A stretch of 64,000 bases of DNA from Gavia stellata (taxonomy: Eukaryota; Chordata; Aves; Gaviiformes; Gaviidae), in assembly GCF_030936135.1 (NCBI RefSeq), contig NC_082613.1, positions 4,278,001 through 4,342,000 of the forward strand, written 5' to 3'. The stretch's first letter is position 1; each line of letters opens with the position of its first letter. The notes below the pieces were generated by a model that was not told the origin of the DNA, made no database searches, and was given only the letters and a program-made list of their open reading frames with translations. Positions 1 to 11,938 of the stretch are shown here, one piece after another. A program made the translations under genes and the position numbers.

Positions 1-84
1 CTTCCAGATACCAAGTGCTACTTCACACCTGCTGCTGAGAACAGTGAGACCAGCAGTACCAAAGAATCCATTTGGTTACTCTGA

Positions 85-862
85 ACAAACAAGTTATAGC
101 TGGTTTATTTCAAGTGAGCTTTGGTTCCATGTTAAAATAGCATGATTTATCTTCTTCAGGGTTCAGAAAAGGAGTCTGACTTTAAGCTTAGACTACAGCA
201 GCCTTTGAGAGACCCAGAAAGAAGAACCATGTAAGTTAGTCTGCACTTAAAAAAAAACACAAACAAAAAAGACACCCTGAAGAAGGTACCCCTGAACACA
301 TTCCCTCTTCCAAAGAATATTCCAGCTGACAGCTGCTGGTCCAAAATAAGTCCAGAATATAAGCAGTAGTACATGAAGTTCTGTCGCTTGAGCTGAGACA
401 GTAAACAATATGAACCATTTTCCCACATTAGTGCAGCAGTTGGTTGTTTTCTTTCTATATACAGTTTCATCCTCTCAGGAGAGATGTTAGAACCTGTTCA
501 GAAAAAAGGTAGAATTAGATTTGGTACCATGGGGACCTTTCCCCATGAAAAAGAAAAGCAGCAAAGTTCACACCCACATATCAACTGAAGTGCTTAGCGA
601 GAGCCTCAGCTCAGACAAGCAGCTCTTGCTTTCTTGGACAAGGCTAGCCCAAGAAATCAACAGAACAATCAACATGTTAAAACCACTCGTATTTCCTTCT
701 ACCACTTGGAAGGCTAGATCAGATACAATGAGGAACAATTCTTCATATATCCATGAGACTGGAGAGCAAAAGAGGTTGTGCAGACAGTTCAGGCAACAAA
801 TAAAAGAGACAAACCTGGCTCAGAGACAGTATTTATTCTTGCTAAAAAACTTGCCTCTGAAG
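85..862 (-). other. LSM14B: LSM14B 3'UTR region with two candidate poly(A) sites
   Basis: Downstream of the stop, an AATAAA lies at 837-832 (minus strand), only about 26 nt past the stop. It is followed by a T-rich stretch at 811-789 that could be a downstream element. A second AATAAA lies at 109-104, followed by a TTGTTTGTT stretch. Either or both could define the mRNA end. No PSMA7-like coding sequence, the expected next gene by mammalian synteny, is visible to the left edge. Confidence 0.6.
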
Positions 863-1034
863 TTACACTCTGCCAGTACCAGCTCTGTGAGTGGTTTGGT
901 TTCGCCTTGCTGCTCCGGTACCCCTTCCACCCCGAAATCCACCCCGAAAGCTGCGGCCACGAAGGAACCGTCCAGACACTCCAAATGTCTCTGTATTGAG
1001 CTTCCTTTCTTCAGCCCACGTGGTACGCCTAGAA
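863..1034 (-). CDS. LSM14B: LSM14B last coding exon (TFG box and RGG tail)
   Basis: The acceptor is cttgttcag|TTCTAGGCG. It encodes [40 protein letters not shown] and a C-terminus ending HRAGTGRV before TAA at 865-863. RGG repeats are typical sites of arginine methylation and RNA contact in this family. Confidence 0.95.
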
Positions 1035-4000
1035 CTGAACAAGACCACATTCAGATGTAACATAAACGTTAAATAACCACCAACTCATTTAGCTAGGAAG
1101 CTTCAAGCACCCCATTTTGTTGAACTAAACTGCAACAAGAACAAGCTGCAGCGTACACTCGCTCACCAACTCAATTCCTCTGCTAAGTGGGAATCTGAAA
1201 GTGAGAGCTGTTGGCTTTCATAAGCTACTTTCATACTGGAAAATTAAAGATGGGCCTAGAAAAGGCTTGAACATGGTCTCACTAGCATTTCAAACCCTGT
1301 CTTGTCATCTTGAAAAATACAAGCTCTGGACTTCATTGAAGCCTCTCCAGAAACCCGGGAAGCTCCGTCACAACTACGGTTCAGCAGACTGCTACTAGCA
1401 GGCCTGCCTAGCCCTGAACACCATACAGCGAGCACTTGGAAGAAAGCTTTGCTAAAGGGAAGCAGAAACATTACCAAGGGAATTTCACGTCCTGACACTA
1501 AAGGGATGTCTGACTTCACCAGGCAGTTGCTAACATCAATGTCAGCAGCAAAAGATGAAGCTTGCTTTTACTGTTCCCAATATTCAATTTAATGCATTTC
1601 CACAGACAGACCTGACCTCCTCTCTGCCCAAACTCCAGGCTTAGCTTGCTCCAGTCTGCAAGTTGCACCATCTTCAGCACAGCATGACCCTGATGCCTCC
1701 TCCCACAAATGAGATAAGAAATGTGTTTAAAATCAATGGGTTCAAAGTCAGTACTGGGAAACAGAACTGGAAACTCCTGTATCATGGTTTAGGCAACTGT
1801 ACCAGCATCAGCTGAAATCCTTGCTTTTTGTTTGATCCCACTGCATGAAGCCACCAAATGCATGGCAACACTCCCTTCTAAAGACTATTTTGCTGACTTT
1901 CTTGCATTCCAAGATTTTTAAAGAATTAAACTATGTTACATAGATGATGTCTAGAATTCTATGCCTAAAATTGCATTAAAAAAGCAAGCTTTTGGAAAAT
2001 ACTCACCTAGATTTCAGTTCTGAAGAAATGTTGTCAAAGAAAGACTTGGATTTATCATAGTAGCAGTTGGGTCCCAGAAGGTCCTCCTCTGCATTACCGT
2101 CATTGTTTTGAGTTGCCACTCCAGGGTCCCCTTTTTCTTCCCCAGTCTCTGCTTTGTCATCTGAAGATAATAAAACGTATTACACTTCCTTGATGCATAC
2201 TGAAGAGCCACCTGTTCTCTCGCTCCCTCAAACAAGATTTGAGATGCTGCCACATGTAATCATGCAGTTTCTCAGAACGAGTCTGTGCAGTGTTTACTAC
2301 TAGCTCAGCAATTCATGTTTAATGAAGTCACAAACCTTTAAAGTTTAGTTTCTTCTTGAATTCTTTATCGAGTTCCTCTCTGTTGAATTGTGCATTTGCA
2401 CTTTCAAAGTCAAAGTCACCTTCAAACTTTATTGTATTTTCCTTCACAGTAGTTGGTCTGTTTTGTCCTCTAGAACGGTTTCTGGTTCTCCTGTTTCCTG
2501 AAAGCAGGAGAGTTTAAACACTTGGTAATGCGCAGGGAGGTTAAGTGACTTGCTCAAGACCAGAGGAAACCAGGGTTAGAACTCAGGAGTTTCTGGCTTC
2601 TAGTCCTGTGATTAGGCCACACCTCTTTGAAAGTAACTTCTGAACTTGGCTGTAGAAGACATATTACAGCAATACTTTAACTTTCTGAAAAGCATTCCTG
2701 GATGTCAGTCTTACCGTTAAGACAGAGTATACCCAACTTTCCTTCCAGTGTGAGGAGAGGCAATCAGAACAAGTACTATACCAAGAAAAATGGGGAAAAC
2801 TATCTTTTCTGTCTGCTATTCATCTGCAAGTACTGTAGACTGGTACAAACAGTCTACAAACCTGTCATGATGGCAAAGAGGAACAGGTCACTGGTTTCAA
2901 AAAATCCACCCAAGACTCATCTACTCACAAAAGCAGCTTGTACCTTGTATAGCTTCTGGTCTCCAACTGAGAAGCTATCAACTCCTTTTTGGAAAAGCTA
3001 TAACCCCTTCTACAGTGCTGCTCTCAGGCAAATAAATTTACAGACCTCAGAGTCTGAAGATTTGTTTCCCACTTTTTCTCATTTTGCTTGGGCAGAAATA
3101 TCTGCTTTAATTTTATTTCACCTTCTTGTCATCTGTGCTTAAACCGCAATCTTGAGATAAGAACTCTGCTCTATGGAAATGAGGCTCCATAGTTCCTCTC
3201 AGTTACAAGAGCTCTGGAAGTTCTTAACCAGGCTGCCCCCCTCCCAGTAAAAATACTTCAAGTTTCAGAGAAATCTAGTTGCTGCTGCCAACTCATAGCA
3301 TCAATTTGTTTAACATACCTTTAAGTTTCTAGAAAAGACCCTAGAATTCTGTCCCTGGAATGTTCTGAACTTCTGTGACTCCAGAACCTATTTTGTTAGG
3401 GAAGCATCCCTGGATGCCCAAAGCCTTAAAGCTTTATTTTGCTCTGAATTTTCTGTCCGATAATCCTTCACTGAAATTAACAATATTTGCCTTTATAGGC
3501 TAACACAACTGCTTAGCGTCAGGTTAACCTACCTGATCTTCTCCTTTGAGGTCTTCTGTTTTCATCATTCACCTGTCCTTGGGTTTGCACAGGTGCTGCC
3601 TGAACTGTATCTACTGAACAAGAAGGATAAACTTAATAAAGGAGCACAAGAACAAGACTGAAACAGTATAGTCTTGCTATGCACCTTTGAAGGATGCTTC
3701 AAAACAGCACCTTAAAGATGAATTGGTGCATACATACCATTTGTCTTACTGTTGCCCTGTGGAACCTGCCGTCCATTGCGCTGAACCCCTGGAGTTACTA
3801 CTTTCACTGGGGGTGGCTTTTGTGAATTCATGTTGTCAACTGGGCCAGTCTGAACAGCCTGCTCTACCATGGGGCTTTTGCGGACTGGGTGAACAGAAGG
3901 AAAGCCAGCGCCTGGAAAAAATCCCAATGACTAAGCACCTCTCAGAAAATGTGCCAACACTATTCAAACCCTACCCATTTCTATGGAGAAACCATTTTGT

Positions 4001-7000
4001 CAAGAATTACTCAAAGCCTTGAGGATTTATCATTACATGCTATGTTTAAGTGGCATATACACTAGGTAAGGCACTACTGCCACGCCAAGTCATGGCTCTC
4101 AAATCCAGAGCCTTAAAAAATCAGGAAATCTACCCATTTATTTCTTAAAACAAGTTAGACACACATTAGATAAGCAAGCCAGGTCAGTCTTAGATGGTTC
4201 ATACCAAAATCTAATTTCTAGGTGTATCCTTGGTTATGCAGGATTTTACTTTACACGATACTTTAAATCTGAAGCAAAAATCCACTATTTTGAAACTGCT
4301 CAAGAAAGCTTCCCCACTTTGTCAAAATGTTTTGCAGCAAAAGCTTAACCACCTCAACTATATCCCATTTTGTAAGCTGCTTTTAGAGGTCCTTCAACTT
4401 CATTGCATCTTGTTAGCTTTCAGACAAAGAAAACCTGAAACCAGACCAGGATCTCAAAGTTACCCTTTTAAATTCCTTCTTGGTCAAGGCCAAAGTGTTA
4501 CCAAGACTTCTGTTGCTCTTCCATCCAGGCTTATTTATTCACACTACAAAACATGTAAATACTTTTCATGGTTTGGTATACCTTACACCAATTATATTAA
4601 AAAGTGACAGTCTTCAGTACTCAGAAGAAACACTGCAGTCTAGATTTAATTAGAAGGTTTGGAGTACTACAGGTTTATGTAGTTATGCATAAGAACTGCT
4701 TGGAAGCGAACTTTAACTGAATATACTTAAGAGCAAGAAAAGTGAAAAGCTGAAGAGTACACACAAACCAAGCCACTGACACTTCTGGGTCACCCAAGTC
4801 CACATGAGATATACCCAGTAGGTAACATCATGCAGGTTCCCAGTTAGTGTACACCTGGAAAACTTGCAAGGAAGACAGACATATCCTAAGGATTATTCAG
4901 TAGGACAAAGCTGCTGTGCAAGTTTAACATGACAAAGTTTCAAAGCTTAGCCAGAATATTGAGAAAGTATGTACAGATAGATGGCCAAAACCAGAGAGTA
5001 AGTAAAAACAGTTTCATGCCAACACAAGCATACATGCTTAAGTTAAAAACAGATGAAACTAATTACCATGTTTAAATGCAGGCTGCACCTGGTCTCTCTG
5101 CTCTGAGGATGGTCAGTCTAGTATCTCTACTCAACCTCCTTTAAAAGTTTTTACACATAGAAGCAAGCACCCAGAACTATGTTATCTCAGCTTACCACAA
5201 CTCAGAAATTGCTTACTGTTAGTCATGCTTTACTAATTGGGAGTCTTGACAAGGTACTATGCCCCATCATGCATGAAATCTATCCTGATATTTCCTCAAT
5301 TACAGCAATACTGCTGAATTTTATATTAACCTATGTCTCTAACAGCAACGCCACCCACAATTTAAGCAGTGTGCTTGTCTTTCCAGGAAAGACTAATTAA
5401 TTCCTCACCCAGTCCCTAAGGTGACACATGTTCCTGGATAGGATGCAGCACATCAACATCCCTAAATCTCATCCCTTTCCTGATACTTACACAAGAGGAT
5501 CTGCTGTCCTGAACTTTTTCTTTCTCCTGTCTCTCTAATTGATACTTCTAGGACAGGAGGAATACTTCATGTAATGAAAGGCAAAAATAGCTGAGAACAA
5601 GCTAGTTCTACTAGCATTACCCATATAAGTACTATCATTCTAGGAGGGGTTAACAAGAACAGAGTGTTTGCAAGTGCCATGCAGTTCTTCCAAATATTTG
5701 GAGTCCTCAAACTGCTGTTACCCTTGGAAGAGAGCTGATGGGGCTCTGAAGACATGTCAGGCTCTGAAACAGGTTGTGGAGACGGAGAAGAACTAGGACT
5801 GGAAGCAGCTGCTGATGCTGGAGGGCTTACCAATTTCTCTAAAGAAGATAGAGGGAAGAAGAGAAAGCAAAGATATATGGATAAGATACAAGGTAGTGAA
5901 ACATCTGAAGGACTTGGAAAGAGTATAAGAATCTCTAGAATAGCATTAGAGCAGCTTATTTACAGTCCTCTCTCTGAATACAAGTTCTTTTTACATGTGA
6001 TGTATATGTGAGGTATGTTAGGTTAGAAATGAACTGGCCTCAACTGTTAGCTATTCACATTACTTGCAGAAAAAAAACTTCAGCTATTTAGTTTGCTTCT
6101 TTCGTGTGCATCTGTGTGTGTGTAAGTGAAACACAGGCCTCCTTGCAATAAAATCATTGCAGAAGTTGTTAACTACTTACTTGCTGCTTGTTGCAGCCTG
6201 ACACTTGGCAAGGAATTCAGCATTAGTTACTGTTATTTGGTTTCACTAAAGCTGCATACAAGGACTGTACCTTTATTCTAGCAAGTAAAGTTTTTACTTA
6301 CCTAAACCTAATGAAGCTGCATACTGCTGGCTAAGTAAAGAGCTGGCAGCAAGCTGGCTGTAAGGTGGCATACCTCTAAACGGGCTGTAAGGCACATGTG
6401 GCTGAAAGGATGATGTAGAGGCAGAGCCCAGTGAAGACTGTAACAAGACAAAGTACATTTCCATTTACAGTGTCCAGAAGTCAACTTGCTCTGGCAGTGA
6501 TTCTCTACTTCACGTACAGCATTACTAAAGCTTAAGTAAATACCGAAAAGGGTTAGTTTACCTCTTTATGATTTTCCTGCATTCTCAGCTAGGTAAACTA
6601 GCTCTGGCTTTTGTTGACTGAAGTCTTTAATGCTGCTGCTATTTTAAACATTACAATGAAATTCAGAATGCTTCAATCTGAAGATTCCTGGAGACACTTA
6701 CAGGCCTTCGTTTTTGTAAGTTTATACCAAAATCAAGTCTTTCATCACCAATGCTTTATCATAGCTTTCTATCAACTCTTCAGGCTAACTTACTTGAACA
6801 ATGGCAGGATCTTGTGGCAGAGTATGTTGCGCTTTTGGAGGTTCACAGACAGTGATGTCTTTGATGTCACTTCCTCGAAAAATAATGTATTCATAGATTT
6901 CTTCTCGTGGAGGAGCAGGTCTGTCTGTGGGCCGGTCTTCAGTACCAAAGGATCGCACTTTAGCATTAGAAAGATTACTATTAGTCCAGTATTACCATTG

Positions 7001-10000
7001 CAGCATTGTCTAAGTTACTTATGCAATTAGGAAGTACCCTTGTAATACTTGCCAAAAGTAATAAAAAAGGTTACCTCCAGAACCCTGAATTTCCTTATTG
7101 CACACACCTGTTCCCTCAAATGCCAACTTTTTCAGCAGCCTGCATAAACAGTTTTGTTTATATCAAGCTGTGAAGGTAAAGACCATCACCAGCTGGAGTG
7201 AAGAATCCTACTCCAAAACCGAGGACCTCCCCACAGTGCTATACTGCCATATTCCCCTTCCCAGCCCCTGTCCTATGTAAGCATCCAGCTTGAGACAGCT
7301 GCCACTGCAACAGACCACAGGAGAGGCCCCTGAAGCAGCGGGGGGGGGGGGGGGGGGGGGGGGGGGGAATCTTAGGTGGCTTTAGAGCTCAAATTTGCAC
7401 CTTTGGTTTCATATATTTATTATACAGATAGAGGTAAAGTTTTAGCAATGACAAGAAATTCCTATTAAATTTCTCTCTCTACTCCATGCCACTGGTTTTA
7501 TGATTAATATCCACTGACTACAAAGCAAGCTTTTAGTGATAATTCTCAAACCTCAGTGCCTATTGAGGCTTTACTGAGTCCCAGCTATCGGAACACTTGA
7601 TCAGATACTAATCAGCAATGTTACACATTACAGTGGGGAAAAAAGGCTGCAATTGACTGTGTGGCAGGTACTAGGTAGAAGCATAAATTAATTTCAGCCA
7701 TTAAACAGGAAGAGGTCAGACTCAGACTTACTGGATTGTTAGTGCAGGAAAATAGGTAGCATAGTTACATCAGACACTGACACATGAAAGCTTGAAATGG
7801 GCTAGAGAATGAGCACAGTCTACATGTACAGAGTTTTTTTTCAGCCACACGTTACAGAAGCTCATCAAGTTTACTAGTCTAGTTGTTTTGTCTCTTCATG
7901 AAGCTTTGCCAGTTCAGATAAGCACCAGCACATACTATTCGATGTATGCTTTCTGCCAATAGAAGAATTCTGTACTGGAGTTGCATCAATGGCTTCTAAC
8001 AGGTTATCACAGAAGTACTCAACCTCTTTGCCAGGACATGCCACAATTCCTTCAGTACCTTTACAAATTACATCCTTAACAGACCTTTCACAAGCACCTG
8101 CTATGTCAGAGTCTGTGGTCATGTGCCAGCCAGCTGCCACTCCCACTGCACAGCTGGAAAGATATAAGCACAGACAGCCCTGTCACATGGATGATAGGGG
8201 TCGGGTGGCACCACAGCCTCCCCAGAAAAAGGGCAGCAAAAAGTGGATCCGCTCAACCCCAGTGTTGAGCATCCCTGGTATAGTATACTGTTAGTAACTT
8301 ACTAGGAGTGTTGACAGGTGTAGACAGGGCTACTCATCAAGAGTCCTGTTCTGAGATGAAAAGCTGTGGTGGTTCCCCGCACCAAGCAGCGGTTAGTGCT
8401 GCCAGCCGTCTTCACCTCTGTTCAAAAGGTATGTCAGCTCACAAGGAGCAGTAAGCTCCAGGTATGGCAGGTCAATGCCAAACTTTGTCCCCATGACGCT
8501 GATGCTATTTAGCACCTCAGCTTACAGCTAACTGGAAGGGAATCTTAACTGGTGCAAGGACAAGCTGCCAGTTGCTTCCTCTGAATGACTGTCTTCCATT
8601 AGTTCCTAGGGTATATAACCTCTCCAAGTTATTTTAGATCTCCAGCTGCTGTTTGATCATATTACAGCTGTAACTTAGTCAACTAGAAACAGATTATAAA
8701 CTGAAGGCAATGTTTGTGGCCTTTTAGACATGAACCATACCACTGATATCCCTGCTCAAGATTAGATTATTACAGCACATAGCTCATGGCAAGACATACT
8801 AAAGCTATCCAGGGACTGCTGCAGAATCCCACGGCCAGCTTGGAAAGCACCACATCTTCTCTGAGCACCGGGATCAGCCTGTCAGCTTCCACAGGGAGAA
8901 ACGCACGACCTGCAAAGCCCGAAGTTGTCCAGACAGCCTCTCAGTTAGCTGGTCCCAAGGTTTCTAACTAAGAAAGTGGAAAACTATGTCCTTGTAAACA
9001 AAACAGCAGTGAGGGCATTTGAGAAGGCTCTAGGAGTTGAGCATGCCTGCCCTCGCATCTGAAGTGTTTAACAGTTCCCAGCACATCACAAAAGTACAGC
9101 TTTAAGTTTCTGCAGAGGTCCAAAGGGTCCCCCATGAAGAGCTACAGTGACTATTGTTTACAGATGAACAGGAAATCAATCCCACACTGTGCTGCAGCTA
9201 GTGTTTTACAGAGAGTTTTTACTCATGTGTAGGGCTCTGTTGAGCTAGACCTCTGAAGGGTCAGGAAGCATAACAACAGTGACTGGATGTCTGGAAAGCA
9301 GAGCCTACGTGGATATTTCTTGCTCAAAAACCTCCAGTTTCTTCAGACTTCTACAGAAGGGGGAATAAGTTTCTGGTGTTCACTGCTGACAGGACAATAA
9401 TGGGCTTAAACTTCCTTGGTTTGCAAGTTAAGTTTAGCATCTAACAAGATAGACAACTTTCTTGCAGTGCTTAATTAAACACATGGAATCTCCTTATCCA
9501 GTGATTAAGATATCGTGCATGGGTTGAGATTTAACAGGAACCCAATACAAATCAGTTGAAGTTAGCCCTGCTTCAAGTAAGAGGCTGAACCAGATTCCTT
9601 CTTGAGATCTCTTTCAATCTAAATTTTTCTTTCTATCACTTACATGATAAAAAGAGAATACCACTTAAATTACATACTGAAGGTGCCTGGGCCTTAAACA
9701 GTGGCATCTAGGGTTTAGTAATAATTTACTAGCTATCTGGACAACTTCAACTGCATGTCAGTAATTCATGGTTCTTCTAACCCTTCAGAGATCAAGTATT
9801 TTAAACTGCTGTCGACCCTAAGCACAGGGTTGAAGTCAGTGACAGCAATATCAACATTGTTGCTATGTTCTTAATTCTGAGACTAATTTTGATATGAAGT
9901 CTCTAAATTTAAAAACCCTGTGAGCTAAAATGATAAGCAGGGTTTGTACTGTAAAATTTATAAAGCAGCACTTTAAGGGGGGGGGAAGTATTGTAACAAC

Positions 10001-11733
10001 AACTTCGTAGGCATTCCAGTTCATCAAAACTGAACACTAAGAGACCAATAACTACAAGAACTGCCAGAAATCTTATACAGAGCATGTACTTTCTCACACC
10101 ATAAAGCACTTCAATCACATATGCCTTCGAAACACACCACTTAATCTCCGAAGTAGCAAGTGCTATGTGGAAGCCAGAACTATGTGAGAAACCATTTCTA
10201 CTTGCTGCTGGGTAAAGGTGAAGACCTTTCTGCACATACAGTAAAGGAATTGCATCCTTCCTGCAACCTCTCAATTACTTTGAGTTAAACACCAACATAA
10301 ATAGTTCCATTTGTACATTTACATGAACAGCTACGTCCCTAGGAAAAAAGTGAATTTGTGAAAACTCACATTTTTAACTTCAGAATACACACTAACAGGT
10401 GTCAAATACTCATGTCCAGCATCACATGAACATCATTACGCTGAATTAAGACTGTGGCACAGGCTGCCTTGAGGATAGTTGAGAATCAGGCAAGTCAGTG
10501 TCTCATGCCAGCAGATAAGTCTTTCAAAACAAAAGATGTTTGGTTTGTGGACAATCCTGATGGGTTGCTGAAGGCAATGAAGAAGGTGTGAACTTCCCAG
10601 AACAGGGAAGGACAAAACTCAGGGAAAGAAAAAGCTGATGCACATTAGCTGAAGTAGCCGAGCTGGACATGAAAAGCAGTACAGAAATAAGGTCTTGTTT
10701 GAGAGATTAAACAGGGCAGGATAGGTTTTTCTGAGAGTAAATACAGGAGTTCCCAGCACAGGTGACAACTGAATCCAAATGACACCATTTAAGTAGAAAA
10801 TAAAGATCACTATTTGTACATGGAAAGACGATGCAAAGCCTTGATGAGCAGTCTGCCAGGTAGGAAGAGCCAGACCCGTGTGCAGACACCCCACAGTGCT
10901 CTGTACGTGAGCTCTCACCCTCTCACCTGAGCAGAGCCCAGTTATTGACCATGAAAGGAACAAAGACACATCAACAGCAACTCTGTTTTCCCCAGCACTG
11001 ACCTGGGGCCCTGCTCAAGCCAAGCACTGAGATACTGCCAGGCATCCATGTAGACAGGAGAGGGGAACCGAACCATGAACAGCGATGCAGACCATCACCT
11101 TTTTGGCTCTGACAATGTAAGAGGAGCCAGCATTGCTGGCAGCTCTTCTTCCTCTTCAGGGGACTAGTAACTTCCCGTGAAAACCAAGGGCTCCTCAGCA
11201 TCCCGGGCGCTGCCCGCCCCGCCGGCTCCCAGCGCCCCTCCGGGGAGGCACAGCAAGCCCCCGCCACGGCCCATGCCCGTCCCCGCGTCGCGGAGCGGCC
11301 TCCCAAATGCTGACTCACGAAAAGCCAGCAGCGCCTGAGGCGCGGGGCTCCAACCCCGCCGCCCCCCAGCTCCCCGCACCGCGCCCCGCCCGCCAGCGCG
11401 GACGAGCCGCGGGCCCCGCCGCAGCCCCTCAGGGCGGGCAGGCTCCGGCCGCCGCTCGCCCAGGCCGGGCTCATTGTTCAGGGGACGGAGGCGGCGGGTG
11501 AGGCGGGCGCCCCGCGTCCCCTCAGCGAGCGCCCGGCCGCGGCGATAGAGGCAGCCTAGGCCCGACCCCGCCCCCCCCGCCGCCCCGGGAGGGCCCCGCC
11601 GCGCCGCCTCACCCTTGGCCAGCGCCACGGTGGAGTTCTCGGTGTCGATGGTGTAGAGGATGCCCTCATAGCGGATCTGCGCCTTGGAGATCAGGCTGAT
11701 CTTGCTGCCGATGTAGGGCGTCCCCGAACTCAT
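863..11733 (-). CDS. LSM14B: LSM14B, RNA-associated LSm14 family protein (complete, 9 coding exons)
   Basis: LSM14 (RAP55/Scd6) proteins bind mRNA and repress or store it in cytoplasmic RNP granules and P-bodies, with DDX6 and 4E-T as family partners; LSM14B is the oocyte-enriched paralogue. Joined coding parts: 11733-11613, 6957-6794, 6437-6302, 5838-5722, 3911-3738, 3613-3533, 2497-2336, 2160-2007, 1034-863. They total 1281 nt, or 426 residues plus TAA, with every junction in frame and GT-AG. Visible domains are an LSm domain at residues ~1-82 ([20 protein letters not shown]), an S/P-rich linker, an R-rich stretch at 257-278, an FDF motif at ~287-300 (KFEGDFDFE), an FFD box at ~352-366 ([15 protein letters not shown]), a TFG box at ~380-391 ([11 protein letters not shown]) and an RGG tail at 395-408. 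Human LSM14B is about 385 residues, so this protein is somewhat longer. The ATG at 11733 has a strong Kozak context (GCCGCC before it). Divergent TAF4 as neighbour supports LSM14B over LSM14A. Confidence 0.95.
2007..2160 (-). CDS. LSM14B: LSM14B coding exon 8 (FFD box)
   Basis: The acceptor is tatcttcag|ATGACAAAG and the donor AAATCTAG|GTGAGT. It encodes an acidic stretch, then [20 protein letters not shown] and ISSELKS, which contains the FFD box. The length is 154 nt. Confidence 0.94.
2336..2497 (-). CDS. LSM14B: LSM14B coding exon 7 (FDF motif)
   Basis: The acceptor is gctttcag|GAAACAGG and the donor TTTAAAG|GTTTGT. It encodes [20 protein letters not shown], then the FDF motif [20 protein letters not shown] and [12 protein letters not shown]. 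In the family the FDF region binds the DDX6 helicase. The length is 162 nt. Confidence 0.94.
2522..2630 (-). repeat. MIR-like SINE relic
   Basis: The plus strand reads GGGAGGTTAAGTGACTTGCT followed by a degraded stretch with GTTAGAACTCAGGAGTTTCT. This is the typical reverse complement of the MIR core. It is an old, diverged copy in LSM14B intron 6. Confidence 0.55.
3533..3613 (-). CDS. LSM14B: LSM14B coding exon 6
   Basis: The acceptor is cttgttcag|TAGATACAG and the donor AGATCAG|GTAGGT. It encodes [20 protein letters not shown] then RPQRRRS. It is separated from exon 5 by an intron of only 124 nt. The length is 81 nt. Confidence 0.92.
3738..3911 (-). CDS. LSM14B: LSM14B coding exon 5
   Basis: The acceptor is tttttccag|GCGCTGGC and the donor ACAAATG|GTATGT. 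It encodes [20 protein letters not shown] then [20 protein letters not shown] and [13 protein letters not shown]. The length is 174 nt. Confidence 0.92.
5722..5838 (-). CDS. LSM14B: LSM14B coding exon 4 (S/P-rich linker)
   Basis: The acceptor is tcttctttag|AGAAATTG and the donor TCCAAGG|GTAACA. It encodes [20 protein letters not shown] and then [19 protein letters not shown], a low-complexity Ser/Pro segment matching the family. The length is 117 nt. Confidence 0.92.
6302..6437 (-). CDS. LSM14B: LSM14B coding exon 3
   Basis: The acceptor is ttacag|TCTTCACTG and the donor TTTAG|GTAAGT. It encodes [20 protein letters not shown] followed by [20 protein letters not shown], a conserved linker of LSM14 proteins. 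The length is 136 nt. Confidence 0.93.
6794..6957 (-). CDS. LSM14B: LSM14B coding exon 2 (rest of LSm domain)
   Basis: The acceptor is ctaaag|TGCGATCC and the donor GTTCAA|GTAAGT. It encodes [13 protein letters not shown] through [19 protein letters not shown] to DPAIVQ, which completes the LSm fold. The length is 164 nt, entering in phase 1 and leaving in phase 0. Confidence 0.95.
7340..7367. repeat. poly(G) run of 28
   Basis: An uninterrupted run of 28 G on the plus strand lies inside LSM14B intron 1, so it is poly(C) in the transcript. Runs this long are rare and hard to sequence, so the exact length may be uncertain. Confidence 0.9.
9560..9640 (+). repeat. CR1-like LINE 3'-end relic
   Basis: The stretch AGGCTGAACCAGATTCCTTC, then GAGATCTCTTTCAATCTAAA and TTTTTCTTTCTATC, follows the pattern of CR1 3' ends (ggactagatgacctct / gaggtcccttccaacctaaat / attctatgattc). 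It is diverged, so the identification rests on the order of matching blocks. Confidence 0.5.
11613..11733 (-). CDS. LSM14B: LSM14B coding exon 1 (start of LSm domain)
   Basis: The ATG is at 11733-11731. The exon encodes residues 1-40 plus the first base of codon 41, ending AAGG|GTGAGG. It holds the Sm1-like strands ([20 protein letters not shown]). It lies inside the CpG island. Confidence 0.95.
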
Positions 11734-11865
11734 GGCGGCGGTGGCGCCGCTAGGCCGGGCCGGGCTGAGGGGAGGGAAGAGGCCGCGCGGGTCCCCGCAC
11801 CGCCGCGCGGAGCCGCCGCGCCCGCCCACGCACACTGCGGAGCCGGGAGCCCCGCCGCGCCCGCC

Positions 11866-11872
11866 TTATATA
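11866..11872 (-). promoter_or_regulatory. LSM14B: TATA box for LSM14B
   Basis: TATATAA on the minus strand lies about 135 nt upstream of the LSM14B ATG. This would place the transcription start near 11840 and give a 5'UTR of about 105 nt. A TATA box inside a CpG island is unusual for a housekeeping-type gene. Confidence 0.5.
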
Positions 11873-11928
11873 GGGCGAAGGGAGACGGGCTGGGGGGGGG
11901 CAGGGCGGGGGCGTGCTGCGGCCCCGCC

Positions 11929-11938
11929 GCGCATGCGC
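11929..11938. promoter_or_regulatory. NRF1 site
   Basis: GCGCATGCGC is a perfect palindromic core of the NRF1 consensus. It lies about 60 bp upstream of the TATA-like box of LSM14B. Confidence 0.55.

Larger units (their letters stand above)
6958..11612 (-). other. LSM14B: LSM14B intron 1
   Basis: This 4.65 kb intron is the largest of the gene. It contains the poly(G) run at 7340-7367, a short hairpin at 8245-8274, a CR1 3'-end relic near 9560-9640 and, at its 5' end, the CpG-rich block 11170-11612. Several open frames of 60-120 codons occur but none resembles a known protein or has flanking exon structure. Confidence 0.7.

Noticed and set aside
1..862. Possible 3' part of PSMA7, the neighbour expected by mammalian synteny
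   Set aside because: No frame resembling the C-terminus of proteasome subunit alpha-7 was found on either strand.
7874..8146. Minus-strand 90-codon open frame in LSM14B intron 1
   Set aside because: It resembles no known domain. It could be an old repeat, but no family could be named and there is no exon context supporting it as coding.
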